Assembly (NCBI GenBank): GCA_910578185.1
Contig: CAJTPN010000008.1
Span: forward strand, 1-64,000
Length of the DNA stretch: 64,000 nt
From: an uncultured Acetatifactor sp.
GTDB lineage: Bacteria > Bacillota > Clostridia > Lachnospirales > Lachnospiraceae
Reading direction: 5' to 3'
The notes under the pieces were generated by a model that did no database searches, was not told where the DNA came from, and saw nothing but the letters and a program-made list of their open reading frames with translations. The position numbers were made by a program, and so were the translations under genes. Shown in pieces: positions 24,627 to 33,559 of the stretch. How positions within the stretch are numbered: position 1 is the first letter of the stretch; each line of letters opens with the position of its first letter.

Positions 24627-25444
24627 ATGAGTAATTTAGCCAAAATCAGAGAAATATCTGTCAGATATAATGTATCTGCCCGCACCCTTCGCTATTATGA
24701 AGATATGGGATTGATTGAAAGTACAAGAAGCGCTGACTATGCCTACAGATTATATGATGAGACGGCAATAAAACGTCTGGAGCAAATTCTTATCCTGCGC
24801 AGACTTAATATCAGCATCAAGGATATCAAACGCATATTCAGCGCCACAGGATCTGAAATCGTTTTAGATGTGCTTGAAAAAAGGTTGATACTATAGACGA
24901 AGAAGTTTCCCTTTTACACGAACTGAAAAAAATTGTCCTGGATTTTATCAAACAGATAAAAAATCTGGATTTTGTAAAAGAAACAGATGTGAAGCTGTTG
25001 TATGAAAAAGCCAGTGACATTGAAGCACAAATTACAAACGTTGACTACAACGGTAACTCTGCTGCGGCGGAACGTTTTTTTGAAGTCACTGAAAAGCTGA
25101 ACGACAAAGTACCTGATATCATTATTGTCCGTGTTCCAAAATTCAGAGCGGTTACATCTGGAATGATGTCATATGAAGACGTCTTTGGAAAATTTCAGCT
25201 ATGGCAGGAAGCACACAATGATTTTTTCCAACCCATTATTTTTGACGCTCCAGATTTTCTGTGTGAAAGCAATGAAAACCTGGAATGGATATGGCGTATT
25301 AAGGACAACATTACCGAAGCTGAAACAGCTCCCCATGAAATTATTGAACACCCGGGCGGACTGTATGCGGCAGCGGTAAGCATAGACGGCGATGATGAAA
25401 GCGGTGCTAAAGTATTGCAAAAGATAGAAAAATGGATCATATAG
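24627..25444 (+). pseudogene. MerR-family regulator with GyrI-like effector domain, frameshifted
   Basis: The first frame (24627-24896) encodes a MerR winged helix (REISVRYNVSARTLRYYEDMGLIES) and dimer helix, then stops. The gene continues in the -1 frame through VDTIDEEVSLLHELKK to 25444 with a GyrI-like effector-binding domain (IIIVRVPKFRAVTSGMMS, LYAAAVSIDGDDE). One extra A in the run of six A (24877-24882) would restore a single protein of about 272 aa. It may be a true mutation, a base lost in sequencing, or slippage on the A-run, which codes AAA (Lys). The promoter and both domains otherwise look intact. Such regulators often respond to small hydrophobic compounds; the target could be this gene or the operon across the gap. 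Confidence 0.75.
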
Positions 25445-25495
25445 ATTCTCATGGCGTCAAATCGGTCCAAATCATCCCCATCCCGTACGCTTAGT

Positions 25496-26590
25496 TCAAA
25501 AGCCGTGGCATCCTCGGGAAGATATGGGGTGTTCGGCAACCAACCGCTCTATCTTCTGTATCTCCTTTGGAATACGAATCTTCCTCGGACACATATCCAT
25601 ACAGGGCATTCCGATACATTTCCGGCACTTCCCGGCGCTTTCAGCAATTCCAAGCCCAAGCTTTTTCAGCGCCCAAAAATCCTTTCCCAAGTGAAAATAC
25701 TGATACTGGCGAAACAGCGTATGTATCTCTGTCCCGTATGGGCAAACACATCTCTGACACCTGTCGCAGGGAATCGGCGCATATTCCTTTTCCAACACGG
25801 ACAGCACCTCCTCAAAAGCAGGGAGCGCATCCTTCCGTTTTGCGGTATCCCATCCCATTGCCTCCTCCACCTGCTCCCTGGTTCCAAGGCCGATCAGCAC
25901 GCCGGAAACAGGATATGCCAATACGGAACCTATCAGAGTCCTGACAGAAAATCTTGCCGGAAGAAGCCCTGCCGCATATACCTTGTTGACAAGAAATCCC
26001 TTTCCGCGAAATAGTGTTTCCTCCCGAAGCCGGTCTAACATCCCCCGTTCCAAAAGATTGCCGCTGCCCTGCAGCACATCCACCCGGGCATCCCGGGCGC
26101 CTTTTAGCAGAATATCATAATAATGAGAGGCAATTCCCGTATACCGTATTTTCCTCTCCGCCTTCAGTTCCCCAAGCGCCTCCAGGGCGCCGCCCCGGCC
26201 AAATGTCTCCTGCTCATGTTCTCCGTCCACCTGATGAACAAAGTATAAATCAGGATTCGTCCCCAGGTTCTCACAGGAAGTTTCCACCGCCCGATACATT
26301 TCATTGCCGTCATAAAAGCGCGCCTTGTCCGAGATAATGATCTTGTCCCTGCCCACGATAGCAGCAAATTTTCCAAGCTTTATCTCCGCATCCCCATACT
26401 CTGGCACAATCGCCGTGTCATACAGATTACACCCCAACAAATATGCATGCTCCATGACCCCAAGCGCTTCTTCCATGCTCAAATTAAAGTAGTCCGGTAA
26501 GACTGGTACGCTCCCCTGTAACACCGGAATAGTTCCAAAACCGATTTCCGATATGTTAAGTCCCGTATCGCCCAATTTACGATAACGCAT
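25496..26590 (-). CDS. Aldo/keto reductase with C-terminal ferredoxin-like domain
   Basis: 364-residue oxidoreductase. Residues 1-240 form the aldo/keto reductase barrel (YRKLGDTGLNISEIGFGT start, the catalytic-region LYDTAIVPEYG and FVHQVDGEHEQ). The C-terminal part holds two cysteine motifs, CDRCQRCVCPYG and CRKCIGMPCMDMCPRK, that bind iron-sulfur clusters. This fused form is common in anaerobes; the substrate is not known. I use the ATG at 26590 (AAGGAG 6 bases before), which overlaps the end of the leucine-rich-repeat gene by 14 bases. It is last in the dusB operon. Confidence 0.88.
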   Translation of the reverse strand: MRYRKLGDTGLNISEIGFGTIPVLQGSVPVLPDYFNLSMEEALGVMEHAYLLGCNLYDTAIVPEYGDAEIKLGKFAAIVGRDKIIISDKARFYDGNEMYRAVETSCENLGTNPDLYFVHQVDGEHEQETFGRGGALEALGELKAERKIRYTGIASHYYDILLKGARDARVDVLQGSGNLLERGMLDRLREETLFRGKGFLVNKVYAAGLLPARFSVRTLIGSVLAYPVSGVLIGLGTREQVEEAMGWDTAKRKDALPAFEEVLSVLEKEYAPIPCDRCQRCVCPYGTEIHTLFRQYQYFHLGKDFWALKKLGLGIAESAGKCRKCIGMPCMDMCPRKIRIPKEIQKIERLVAEHPISSRGCHGF

Positions 26591-29500
26591 CAGCCGCTCC
26601 TTTTTGTCCATAAAAAGCTCTCTCTTCCACTATCGCTCCCTCCGGCACCTGAATCATGGCCCCTTCCCTGCAAAATGCAAACGCTTCCCTTCCGATTCTT
26701 TTTACGGTGGACGGAAGTCGTATATTTTTCAGGCTGTGACAGCGGTAAAACGCCCTTTCCGGTATCTCCTCCACGCCTTCCGGTATCCTTATTTCCTCCA
26801 AGGCCGTGCAGTTTTCAAAGGCTCTTACCCCAAGCCTCCGAAACTCATCTGAAAGCTCCACCCGGCGCAGTGCACCGCACCCGGAAAACGCCAGATCCCC
26901 GATAGTCTCTACGCCCTCCGCCTCTCTGACTTCTTCAAGCCATTTACAGCCTGCAAACGCCCTCTTTCCGATTTTTTTCACCGTATCCGAAAGGAGGATA
27001 CACGTCAAAAGGTTTCCGTCCTGAAACGCCCCCTCCCCCACTTCTGTTATGCCATAGGCAAGACGAAGCCTTGATATATTCCCTGTACATTCCATGAGCA
27101 CACCCGCCCCTTGAGTCTTAAAACAGTTCATGCTTTCCATCACCGCCTGCCTGGCTAACGGCGGCAGCTCCTTTTCCCGGTCTTCCAAGCCCGTAAAACG
27201 CACCTCAGTACCATCCGGCAAAATCATCTCCCGCAGGTTGATACAATTTCTGAATGCATATTCCTCCACCCGCACCCAGTGGGATAAAAAGCGAATACGC
27301 TCTATTTCTATACCATTTGCAAACGCCCATCCACAGACCAGACGAATATCCGCCGGGATTGTCACCTCTCCCACACATCCGGAACCGTCCAGCAGCATAT
27401 CCCCAACCATTACCAACGGCCCTTCTCTTCGCCTGCCTTCCATCCAGGCTGTTCCGTGAAAGGCCCTGGCTCCGATATATTCCACGCTCTCCGGAATCTC
27501 CACGTTTTCAAGCATCATCACATCCCGAAAAACCTCCGCCTCTATTCGCCGTATTCCCTCCGGTATCCTCACACTCCGGGCCGCTCCCCGATAACCGCAT
27601 AAGTTCTCCTCCTGCTCTACTTCAAAACAGCTGAAAGCACTGTGAAACAATAATCTCACCGTCTCTGGAAATACTTCCGACAAAATATCCGTATAGCAGC
27701 CAAACTTCCAATCCTTCCCCAAATATGTCACTTTTTGAAGGGAAGTACATCCTGAAAGCGCGTATGCCCTTAAATGAATCTGTCCCTGTAGTCCTGACAG
27801 ACAAATCTCTTCCAGACCATAACAGCCTTCCAACGCATGCGACCTTAATACCACACCGTCCTGAAATACCGCCCGACGCAATTTCCCGCAGCCCTCAAAA
27901 GCATATTCTCTCATCACATAGAGGGAAGAGAAATCAAAATCCTGCAGTTCCTTGCAGCCGCTGAAGCAATATGCCTGCACCGCTTTCACATTTTCACACA
28001 GACAGTTTTTCAGCCCGGCACAGCCGACAAAGAGCTTGGCGTTCAAAATCCTTACCTTGGAAAGCCTGATTCTTTCCAGTCCGATACAGCCGGCAAATGC
28101 CGCCTCTCCGATCTGTGCGGCAAAAATCGTCGCTTCCCTCAGGGACACACATTTTTCAAAAGCATGCGCTTCTATCCTGCATAGCTTTTTGGGAAATACT
28201 ACCTCCAAAAGACCGCTGCATCCAAAAAATGCCCCTTCCCCAATGCAGCGGAGACTCTCCGGCAAAATCAACCGTTTCAAAGCACGGTTTCCGGCAAAAG
28301 CATAGGGCGCAATCCCATTGATTCCTTCCGGCAGCAGTAGTTCCCCCTTACAGTTCTCACCGGAGACCACCAGATTTCCCACAATATGAATTCCATCTTC
28401 CCCAATCTCGCCAATCCCGGTACCCTCAAAAGCCCCTTCGTCCACTATAAGCTCCGGATTCACCCTACATCCCATAAGGGCAGAACATCCTCTGAATGCT
28501 TCTCTTCCGATCCGCCTTGCCTGTTCCAGCCAAACTTCTCTAAGCTTCCCGCAACGATAAAAAGCTCTCTCACCGATGGAAATCCACTGGGGAAGCCGCG
28601 CCCAATCCGTCCCGTCCAAGGCAGTTGGCACAGAAACCGCATTCAACACCTCACAGCCGGAAAACACTTCCGCTTCCAGGTGTGTGACGCCCACAGGCCA
28701 GGAAACGCAGCGAAGTCCCTTGCACCCCTTAAATGCCGCCGCTCCCACGGAACATATTCCTTCCGGCAGATAAATTTCCGTCACCTTTGTATTTCCGTAA
28801 AAAGCACCTCCCGCCACGATCCGCACATGCTCCCCAAGACGCACGCTTCCTTCCAGCTCCCGACCGTCCCAAAAGACTGCGTCCGTCTCCAAAGGCGCTC
28901 CCTGCCGCCATCGCTCCAAAAATATGGTTCCTTCCAGAGCATGTCTCCCCACCGACACAAGCGTTTGGGGCAAATGTATCCGCTCAAGCGCCCCGCACCC
29001 AAAGGCAAACTTATCCGGAATGCGGCACACGCCTTCTTCCAGCACCAATGTTCTTAACTTGGAACAGTCGCCAAACACATCCTCACCGTAATATTTTCCC
29101 GTCTCATGACCGCCGGAAATAAACGCTTTCTGCAGTCCGCTCTGAGCAAACGCCAGACTTCCCACCCGTTCCGCCTTTGCCGGAATCCCGATTTCCCGCA
29201 AGCCGCTCCGATAAAACGCCATCCTCCCTATCTCAGCCAAGTTCTCCGGAAGCCGTATCTTCTTCAAGCCACGGCAGCCATAAAAAACACTCTCCCCTAT
29301 TTCTCGCAGCCCCTCTCCAAGCTGCACCTGCTGCAGCACTCTGCAGTTTCGGAACGTTCTGTCTGCCAACACATCCACACCGGCAGGGATATCCATCCGA
29401 AGCAGCTTTACGCAGCTCTCAAAAGCTCCTGCTCCGATTCTGCACAGCCCTTGCGGCAGCGCAACCGTCTGCAGCAGCAGGCATCCCCGAAACGCCTCCT

Positions 29501-30686
29501 CACCTATTTCCCGCAGACTTTCGGGCAGAATCACCTTGTCAATGGTCTCATTGCCCGCAAATGCCTCTTCGGCAATCCTGGTAATCCCTTCCGGAATCAC
29601 CACCCGGGATTCCGCCCCCAGATACCGCAGCAGCATGGTTCCGCTGATCCTGAAATTTCCCAATACCTGTTTGCGAATCACACGCACCGGCTCTGGAATC
29701 CGGGAAAGCTCCGCCGGCACAGGTTCCGATACCCCCTCTTCGCCCACATCTCCATGGGTGCATCTGGTTCCTGCCTCTAACTGGTATCTATCAGATAAGC
29801 CACTGAACATATATTCCGCTCCATCACAGGTTATAACCCACTTTAGAGAAGTACAGTTGCGAAAGGCATCCCTGTGGATTTGCACATTATCCGAGCCAAA
29901 GATCACCTTTTCCAAGCTGATACAGTTGCGGAAGGCCTTGCTTTCAATCTGTCTCAGCGACCTGGGAAGCCTTATGTCCAAAATGCCCCGCATGTCGAAA
30001 AAACTGCTTTTGGCAAGAACTTCTATCCCCTCCGGCACCTCCACATGCTTTATGTTAACACGAAAGCGAACCAGACACTTGCCATCCAGCTCCATCATTC
30101 GCAGAATATCCGACACAATCAGATGTACAATAGAAGGCGCCTGCAGTCCGCCCGCCGCCGCTTCCACCACATTGGACATTTTGAAGGTTTCTCCGTCCGC
30201 AAAAGAAATCTCCCTGACCCTCCCGCACCCGGTAAAGACATCACAGATACATTCCTCCTTCAACGATCTGGAAATCACAAGCTTTTCAAGGGAAATGCCA
30301 TTGGCAAACGCCTGCGTTCCGATTCTCTTTACCCCCGGTATGCCCACCTGTGTCAGACTGTCGCAGTACAAAAAAGCACATTCCGACACCTCCTCCACCG
30401 AAGGCGGAAGCTCCACTTGCTTCAGCCCGTGGCATCGATGAAAGGCATAACTTCCAATATATGATACCCCATCCGGGATAATCACTTCCTCCAGCTTTCG
30501 GCAGCCCTTAAAGGCATCTCCCATAATCCGCTTAAGCCCTATGGGCAGCACAACCTTTTTCAGAGACACACAACCCTTAAACGCGCCTTCTCCAACGGTA
30601 TGGATACCCTCCGGAAGCCATACCACTTCTTCTCGTCCCGTATATAGTTTCAATATTCCGTCTTCAATCTGATAATATTCTGTCAT
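26577..30686 (-). CDS. Giant BspA-type leucine-rich-repeat protein (LRR_5)
   Basis: 1369-residue protein built almost wholly of BspA-like repeats of about 23 residues, with the consensus I..GAF.GC..L..V.LP (for example YIGSYAFHRCHGLKQVELP and KIGKRAFAGCKWLEEV). A few islands interrupt the array, such as near residue 310 and near the sites GTAWMEGRRREGP and GTIFLERWRQGAP. BspA-type proteins are normally secreted, but here there is no signal peptide, membrane segment or wall anchor, so it should be cytoplasmic. Its start overlaps the DusB stop by ATGA and its end overlaps the reductase gene, so it is translationally coupled to both. A binding scaffold is likely; partner unknown. Confidence 0.88.
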   Translation of the reverse strand: MTEYYQIEDGILKLYTGREEVVWLPEGIHTVGEGAFKGCVSLKKVVLPIGLKRIMGDAFKGCRKLEEVIIPDGVSYIGSYAFHRCHGLKQVELPPSVEEVSECAFLYCDSLTQVGIPGVKRIGTQAFANGISLEKLVISRSLKEECICDVFTGCGRVREISFADGETFKMSNVVEAAAGGLQAPSIVHLIVSDILRMMELDGKCLVRFRVNIKHVEVPEGIEVLAKSSFFDMRGILDIRLPRSLRQIESKAFRNCISLEKVIFGSDNVQIHRDAFRNCTSLKWVITCDGAEYMFSGLSDRYQLEAGTRCTHGDVGEEGVSEPVPAELSRIPEPVRVIRKQVLGNFRISGTMLLRYLGAESRVVIPEGITRIAEEAFAGNETIDKVILPESLREIGEEAFRGCLLLQTVALPQGLCRIGAGAFESCVKLLRMDIPAGVDVLADRTFRNCRVLQQVQLGEGLREIGESVFYGCRGLKKIRLPENLAEIGRMAFYRSGLREIGIPAKAERVGSLAFAQSGLQKAFISGGHETGKYYGEDVFGDCSKLRTLVLEEGVCRIPDKFAFGCGALERIHLPQTLVSVGRHALEGTIFLERWRQGAPLETDAVFWDGRELEGSVRLGEHVRIVAGGAFYGNTKVTEIYLPEGICSVGAAAFKGCKGLRCVSWPVGVTHLEAEVFSGCEVLNAVSVPTALDGTDWARLPQWISIGERAFYRCGKLREVWLEQARRIGREAFRGCSALMGCRVNPELIVDEGAFEGTGIGEIGEDGIHIVGNLVVSGENCKGELLLPEGINGIAPYAFAGNRALKRLILPESLRCIGEGAFFGCSGLLEVVFPKKLCRIEAHAFEKCVSLREATIFAAQIGEAAFAGCIGLERIRLSKVRILNAKLFVGCAGLKNCLCENVKAVQAYCFSGCKELQDFDFSSLYVMREYAFEGCGKLRRAVFQDGVVLRSHALEGCYGLEEICLSGLQGQIHLRAYALSGCTSLQKVTYLGKDWKFGCYTDILSEVFPETVRLLFHSAFSCFEVEQEENLCGYRGAARSVRIPEGIRRIEAEVFRDVMMLENVEIPESVEYIGARAFHGTAWMEGRRREGPLVMVGDMLLDGSGCVGEVTIPADIRLVCGWAFANGIEIERIRFLSHWVRVEEYAFRNCINLREMILPDGTEVRFTGLEDREKELPPLARQAVMESMNCFKTQGAGVLMECTGNISRLRLAYGITEVGEGAFQDGNLLTCILLSDTVKKIGKRAFAGCKWLEEVREAEGVETIGDLAFSGCGALRRVELSDEFRRLGVRAFENCTALEEIRIPEGVEEIPERAFYRCHSLKNIRLPSTVKRIGREAFAFCREGAMIQVPEGAIVEERAFYGQKGAADALS

Positions 30687-31660
30687 GCTTCCCTCATATC
30701 GGCCTCGTCTGCAAAAATAAGCGCTATCACTTCCTGTAGCTGTGCCAGGCTTCCGCTCCCAAACAGCCTCTCCTTGTACCGCTTTGTCCCCTTCCGCTTC
30801 TTCATCATATAAGAGGCAAGCTTTTTCATATATGCAAGGGTAAAGGTTTCGTCATAATGCCTTGCAGCCAGTTCCATCTGTTCCGACAAAATCATAAATG
30901 CGGTCTTCCTGCAGGACATTCCTGTAAGTTCGCTGAAAATAAAGGGATTTTCCAGTCCATACCGGGCCACCATAATCCCGTCGGCACCAGTGCATTCCAT
31001 TGCAAACGCCGCATCTTCCACGGAAAAAATTCCGCCGTTTGCAATCACCGGAATGGAAACCGCCGCCTTAGCCTGTTCAATTTCTTTCCAATATGGCTTT
31101 CCGTCGTACATCATACTCCGGCTTCTGCCGTGGATGGTGATCATATCCGCTCCCGCATCCTCGCAAATCCTGGCAAATTCTGCGGCAAACATATCGTCTT
31201 CCCGAATTCCCGTGCGACATTTCACCGTCACCGCTTTTCCGCTTCTCTTACAGCCCCGAATGATCGCAGCCGCTCTCCCGGGATCCAGCATCAAGGCGCT
31301 TCCCTCGCCGCTCTTGAATACATTGGGAACCGGACATCCCATATTAATATCAATAATATCAAATTCCTCCAAAAGCCTGCCGCATGCCATGTGCTCCATC
31401 ACCGCAGGATTCCCTCCCAAAAGCTGAACCGCTTTGATTGGTTCCTCCCCTGTGGTCACCAAAAGGCGCTTCGTGGCCCTGTCTTCATATTTCAGCGCAT
31501 TGGCGCTGCACATTTCGGTAAAACACAAACCTGCCCCAAGCTCATATGCCAACATCCGAAACGGATAGCAGGTATACCCCGCCAACGGCGCCATAAGCAC
31601 ATTTGTCGGCAGAAGCAGACCTCCCACACGAATGGGTTTGATTTCCACAGTTGTCCGCAT
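30683..31660 (-). CDS. dusB: tRNA-dihydrouridine synthase, DusB type
   Basis: 325-residue FMN enzyme that reduces uridine to dihydrouridine in tRNA D-loops. Marks: the N-terminal LMAPLAGYTCYPFR, the substrate segment DINMGCPVPNVFKSGEGSALM with catalytic Cys, TVKCRTGI and the phosphate loop VIANGGIFSVEDA followed by GADGIMVARYGLENPF. It leads a three-gene operon with the giant repeat protein and the reductase and has its own promoter about 75-105 bases upstream. Confidence 0.93.
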   Translation of the reverse strand: MRTTVEIKPIRVGGLLLPTNVLMAPLAGYTCYPFRMLAYELGAGLCFTEMCSANALKYEDRATKRLLVTTGEEPIKAVQLLGGNPAVMEHMACGRLLEEFDIIDINMGCPVPNVFKSGEGSALMLDPGRAAAIIRGCKRSGKAVTVKCRTGIREDDMFAAEFARICEDAGADMITIHGRSRSMMYDGKPYWKEIEQAKAAVSIPVIANGGIFSVEDAAFAMECTGADGIMVARYGLENPFIFSELTGMSCRKTAFMILSEQMELAARHYDETFTLAYMKKLASYMMKKRKGTKRYKERLFGSGSLAQLQEVIALIFADEADMREA

Positions 31661-31734
31661 CTTGTTTCACATCCCTTAACGCCCTTGAGCCCTCCCACAG
31701 GCAATGGGCCTACAGTTTTTTGCCTGTCAATATC

Positions 31735-31763
31735 ATTATATATCAAGCCTAATAGTATGACAA
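31735..31763 (-). promoter_or_regulatory. dusB operon promoter
   Basis: Minus strand TTGTCA (31758-31763), 17 bases, TATAAT (31735-31740). Confidence 0.75.
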
Positions 31764-31790
31764 GACTGGAAAGTACCAGCCCCATTTATG

Positions 31791-31819
31791 TAGACTCCAC
31801 ATTTATAACATGCTATAAT
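31791..31819 (+). promoter_or_regulatory. Promoter of the S41-type peptidase gene
   Basis: TAGACT (31791-31796), 17 bases, TATAAT (31814-31819) with an upstream TGC giving an extended -10. It is back to back with the dusB promoter. Confidence 0.7.
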
Positions 31820-31869
31820 TCACTAGAGGAACCAAATCAGAATAACAAAAAGGATATCATATACATACT

Positions 31870-33024
31870 ATGGTTGATAAAAGCATTTATTTTCCGGCGA
31901 ATTTCAAAGACGATTTCCACTTTTTATTCACCGCACTGCAAAAACATCCTGCCATCCTTTTGGATCAATCAAGGGAAAAACGTTTTGCACAACAATATCA
32001 GCGAAATGAAAGCGGAATAAATTCATATGACAGTCTGATAAATGCGGCAACGGAGTTAACCTCTTTTTTTCAAGATGGCCATACCAATATTGAGGTACCG
32101 TATTCGCAAAACGATCTTTGTATTCCCCTGCCCTGCGGATGGGATGAAGGCGGCAGCAGATTAATTCTGAACAAAGCATATGATACAATACCTGCCCACG
32201 CCCAAATTACAGCGGTCAACGACACGAAAGTGGAAACTTTAATTTCCCTTATGGCAAATAAAATACCCCATGAAAACCTTCACCTGGTAAAAAGCAGAAT
32301 GATACTGTATCCGTATCAAAATTATCACCTTTTCAGCGAAAGAAACCTACGCCATTTATTTGGGAAAAAAGATACATACACCGTCACCTTTTTGACAAAC
32401 GGCGAAATCTTGGAAAAGAAATACACTCTGCAAAACTATAATGGTTTTCTGGATTTTGCGGATGAAGACGACTTCATGGATTATGAAATACAGGACGGCA
32501 GAATGATTTTACATCTGAATTCCTGCATTTATAACGAAAAGTACAAAACGACGCTGGAAACCCTTGCAGACTTATGCAGGGAAAGGCAAATTACTTCCTT
32601 TGTGCTGGATCTAAGTCGGAATATGGGCGGAAATTCCGCTGTTATCGATGAATTTATAAAATACATCGACATTGACAGCTTCCGGAGATACGAGATGATA
32701 GATTATTCCTCCGGGGAGGCAAGGCAGATTTCAAGCAGACAGGTTCTCATCAAAAACCCCAAAAAACCGGTCTGTCTACCTTCGGATCTTTGCTGCAAGG
32801 TATCCTGTCATACTTTCAGCAGTGCAAGAACCTTTGCCGTCACTTTAAAGGATAACGGCCTTGCCAAAATCATAGGGACGGAAACCGGCGGCAAGCCTAA
32901 TTCCTATGGCATGCCCAAGAAAATGCAAATGCCCGAAAGTAAGATTCGTTTCAGGGTTTCCACAAGTTATTTTATGAGGCCTGACAGCAGTAGAGACAAT
33001 GCCGATACTTTAGCACCAGATTAA
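31870..33024 (+). CDS. S41-family (tail-specific protease-like) peptidase, 3' end shifted
   Basis: 384-residue protein with the S41 peptidase core in its second half: FVLDLSRNMGGNSAVIDEF, the nucleophile strand CHTFSSARTFAV (Ser) and GTETGGKPNSYGMP. No signal peptide and no clear PDZ domain, so it is probably a cytoplasmic member. It ends abruptly at DTLAPD, where relatives go on with a further strand and helix. In another frame the sequence from 33020 reads IKVPVICSNVTPVQSFLDR before a stop at 33079, which is what the missing end should look like; a 2-base loss near 33020 would explain it. Activity may survive since the catalytic core is whole. Confidence 0.75.
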   Translation: MVDKSIYFPANFKDDFHFLFTALQKHPAILLDQSREKRFAQQYQRNESGINSYDSLINAATELTSFFQDGHTNIEVPYSQNDLCIPLPCGWDEGGSRLILNKAYDTIPAHAQITAVNDTKVETLISLMANKIPHENLHLVKSRMILYPYQNYHLFSERNLRHLFGKKDTYTVTFLTNGEILEKKYTLQNYNGFLDFADEDDFMDYEIQDGRMILHLNSCIYNEKYKTTLETLADLCRERQITSFVLDLSRNMGGNSAVIDEFIKYIDIDSFRRYEMIDYSSGEARQISSRQVLIKNPKKPVCLPSDLCCKVSCHTFSSARTFAVTLKDNGLAKIIGTETGGKPNSYGMPKKMQMPESKIRFRVSTSYFMRPDSSRDNADTLAPD

Positions 33025-33079
33025 AGTTCCTGTGATCTGTTCAAATGTTACACCAGTGCAAAGTTTCCTTGACCGGTAA
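33020..33079 (+). pseudogene. Out-of-frame 3' end of the S41 peptidase gene
   Basis: Twenty codons ending in TAA that continue the peptidase in a shifted frame (IKVPVICSNVTPVQSFLDR). They fit the usual PD-I.VP continuation of S41 proteins after the conserved APD. Confidence 0.5.
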
Positions 33080-33298
33080 GAACTGTCTACGCCGTTTGCG
33101 TTCACCCGGTATCACTGCAGGCATTACCGCGCGCTCTTTGCGTGACCAAACCAAGCTGTACAGCAGGAAGATTCAACACGGACAAAAAATTTTCTCTTCC
33201 CTTTTCCCTTCACCTGTGTTATAATGAAACAGGTTTCAGACGAAAGGGGTAGATCTGTTATTCCTTTTATGTGTATCCTGAAATGATTATATCTTTGT

Positions 33299-33372
33299 GG
33301 AAGCATAGCTCAGCTGGGATGAGCGCTCGCCTGACTAGCGGGAGGCCAAGGGTTCGAGCCCCTTTGCTTCCA
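33299..33372 (+). tRNA. tRNA-Val (anticodon GAC)
   Basis: Complete cloverleaf of 74 bases: acceptor GGAAGCA with TGCTTCC, D stem GCTC/GAGC, anticodon stem CTCGC/GCGGG around the loop CTGACTA (anticodon GAC, reads GUC/GUU valine codons), T arm AAGGG-TTCGAGC-CCCTT, discriminator A. CCA is not encoded. A TATAAT lies about 75 bases upstream and a T-run follows directly after the gene. Confidence 0.95.
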
Positions 33373-33408
33373 TTTTTTATGAGAAGCTGCAAATCAATGA
33401 TTATATTG

Positions 33409-33559
33409 CTAAAGCAGTGACAGCGCATCCACCCAGCCATGCACTGTACATCCGGTCCCTATGTGTTTCAGATGATAGGGATTCGTCCCTGTAGGATTAA
33501 TGCATGTCGCTTTAGCCTTTCTGAATTGAGAAACCCCAGCTTTGTCATACTCAACAACA
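33409..33559 (-). pseudogene. Fragment of a phage-type lysin / amidase C-terminus
   Basis: The minus strand between the restriction gene and tRNA-Val has about 50 open codons with no start, reading YDKAGVSQFRKAKATCIN, then NPYHLKHIGTGCTVHGWVD and a stop at 33409. The pattern of a basic segment followed by (H/P)YHL...V.GWVDA is that of the cell-wall-binding end of clostridial phage endolysins and N-acetylmuramoyl-L-alanine amidases. The rest of the gene is gone, cut by the restriction gene's 3' end, so this is a remnant of a prophage or similar element beside the tRNA. Confidence 0.55.

Noticed and set aside
24877..24882. Programmed -1 frameshifting at the A-run of the MerR gene
   Set aside because: The register is not the classic X-XXY-YYZ heptamer (codons are GAA AAA AGG), and no downstream pseudoknot is evident; mutation or sequencing error is simpler.
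29536..30441. Open frame of about 300 codons antisense to the leucine-rich-repeat gene
   Set aside because: Its Ser/Pro/Arg-rich translation follows from the repeated codons of the real gene on the minus strand.
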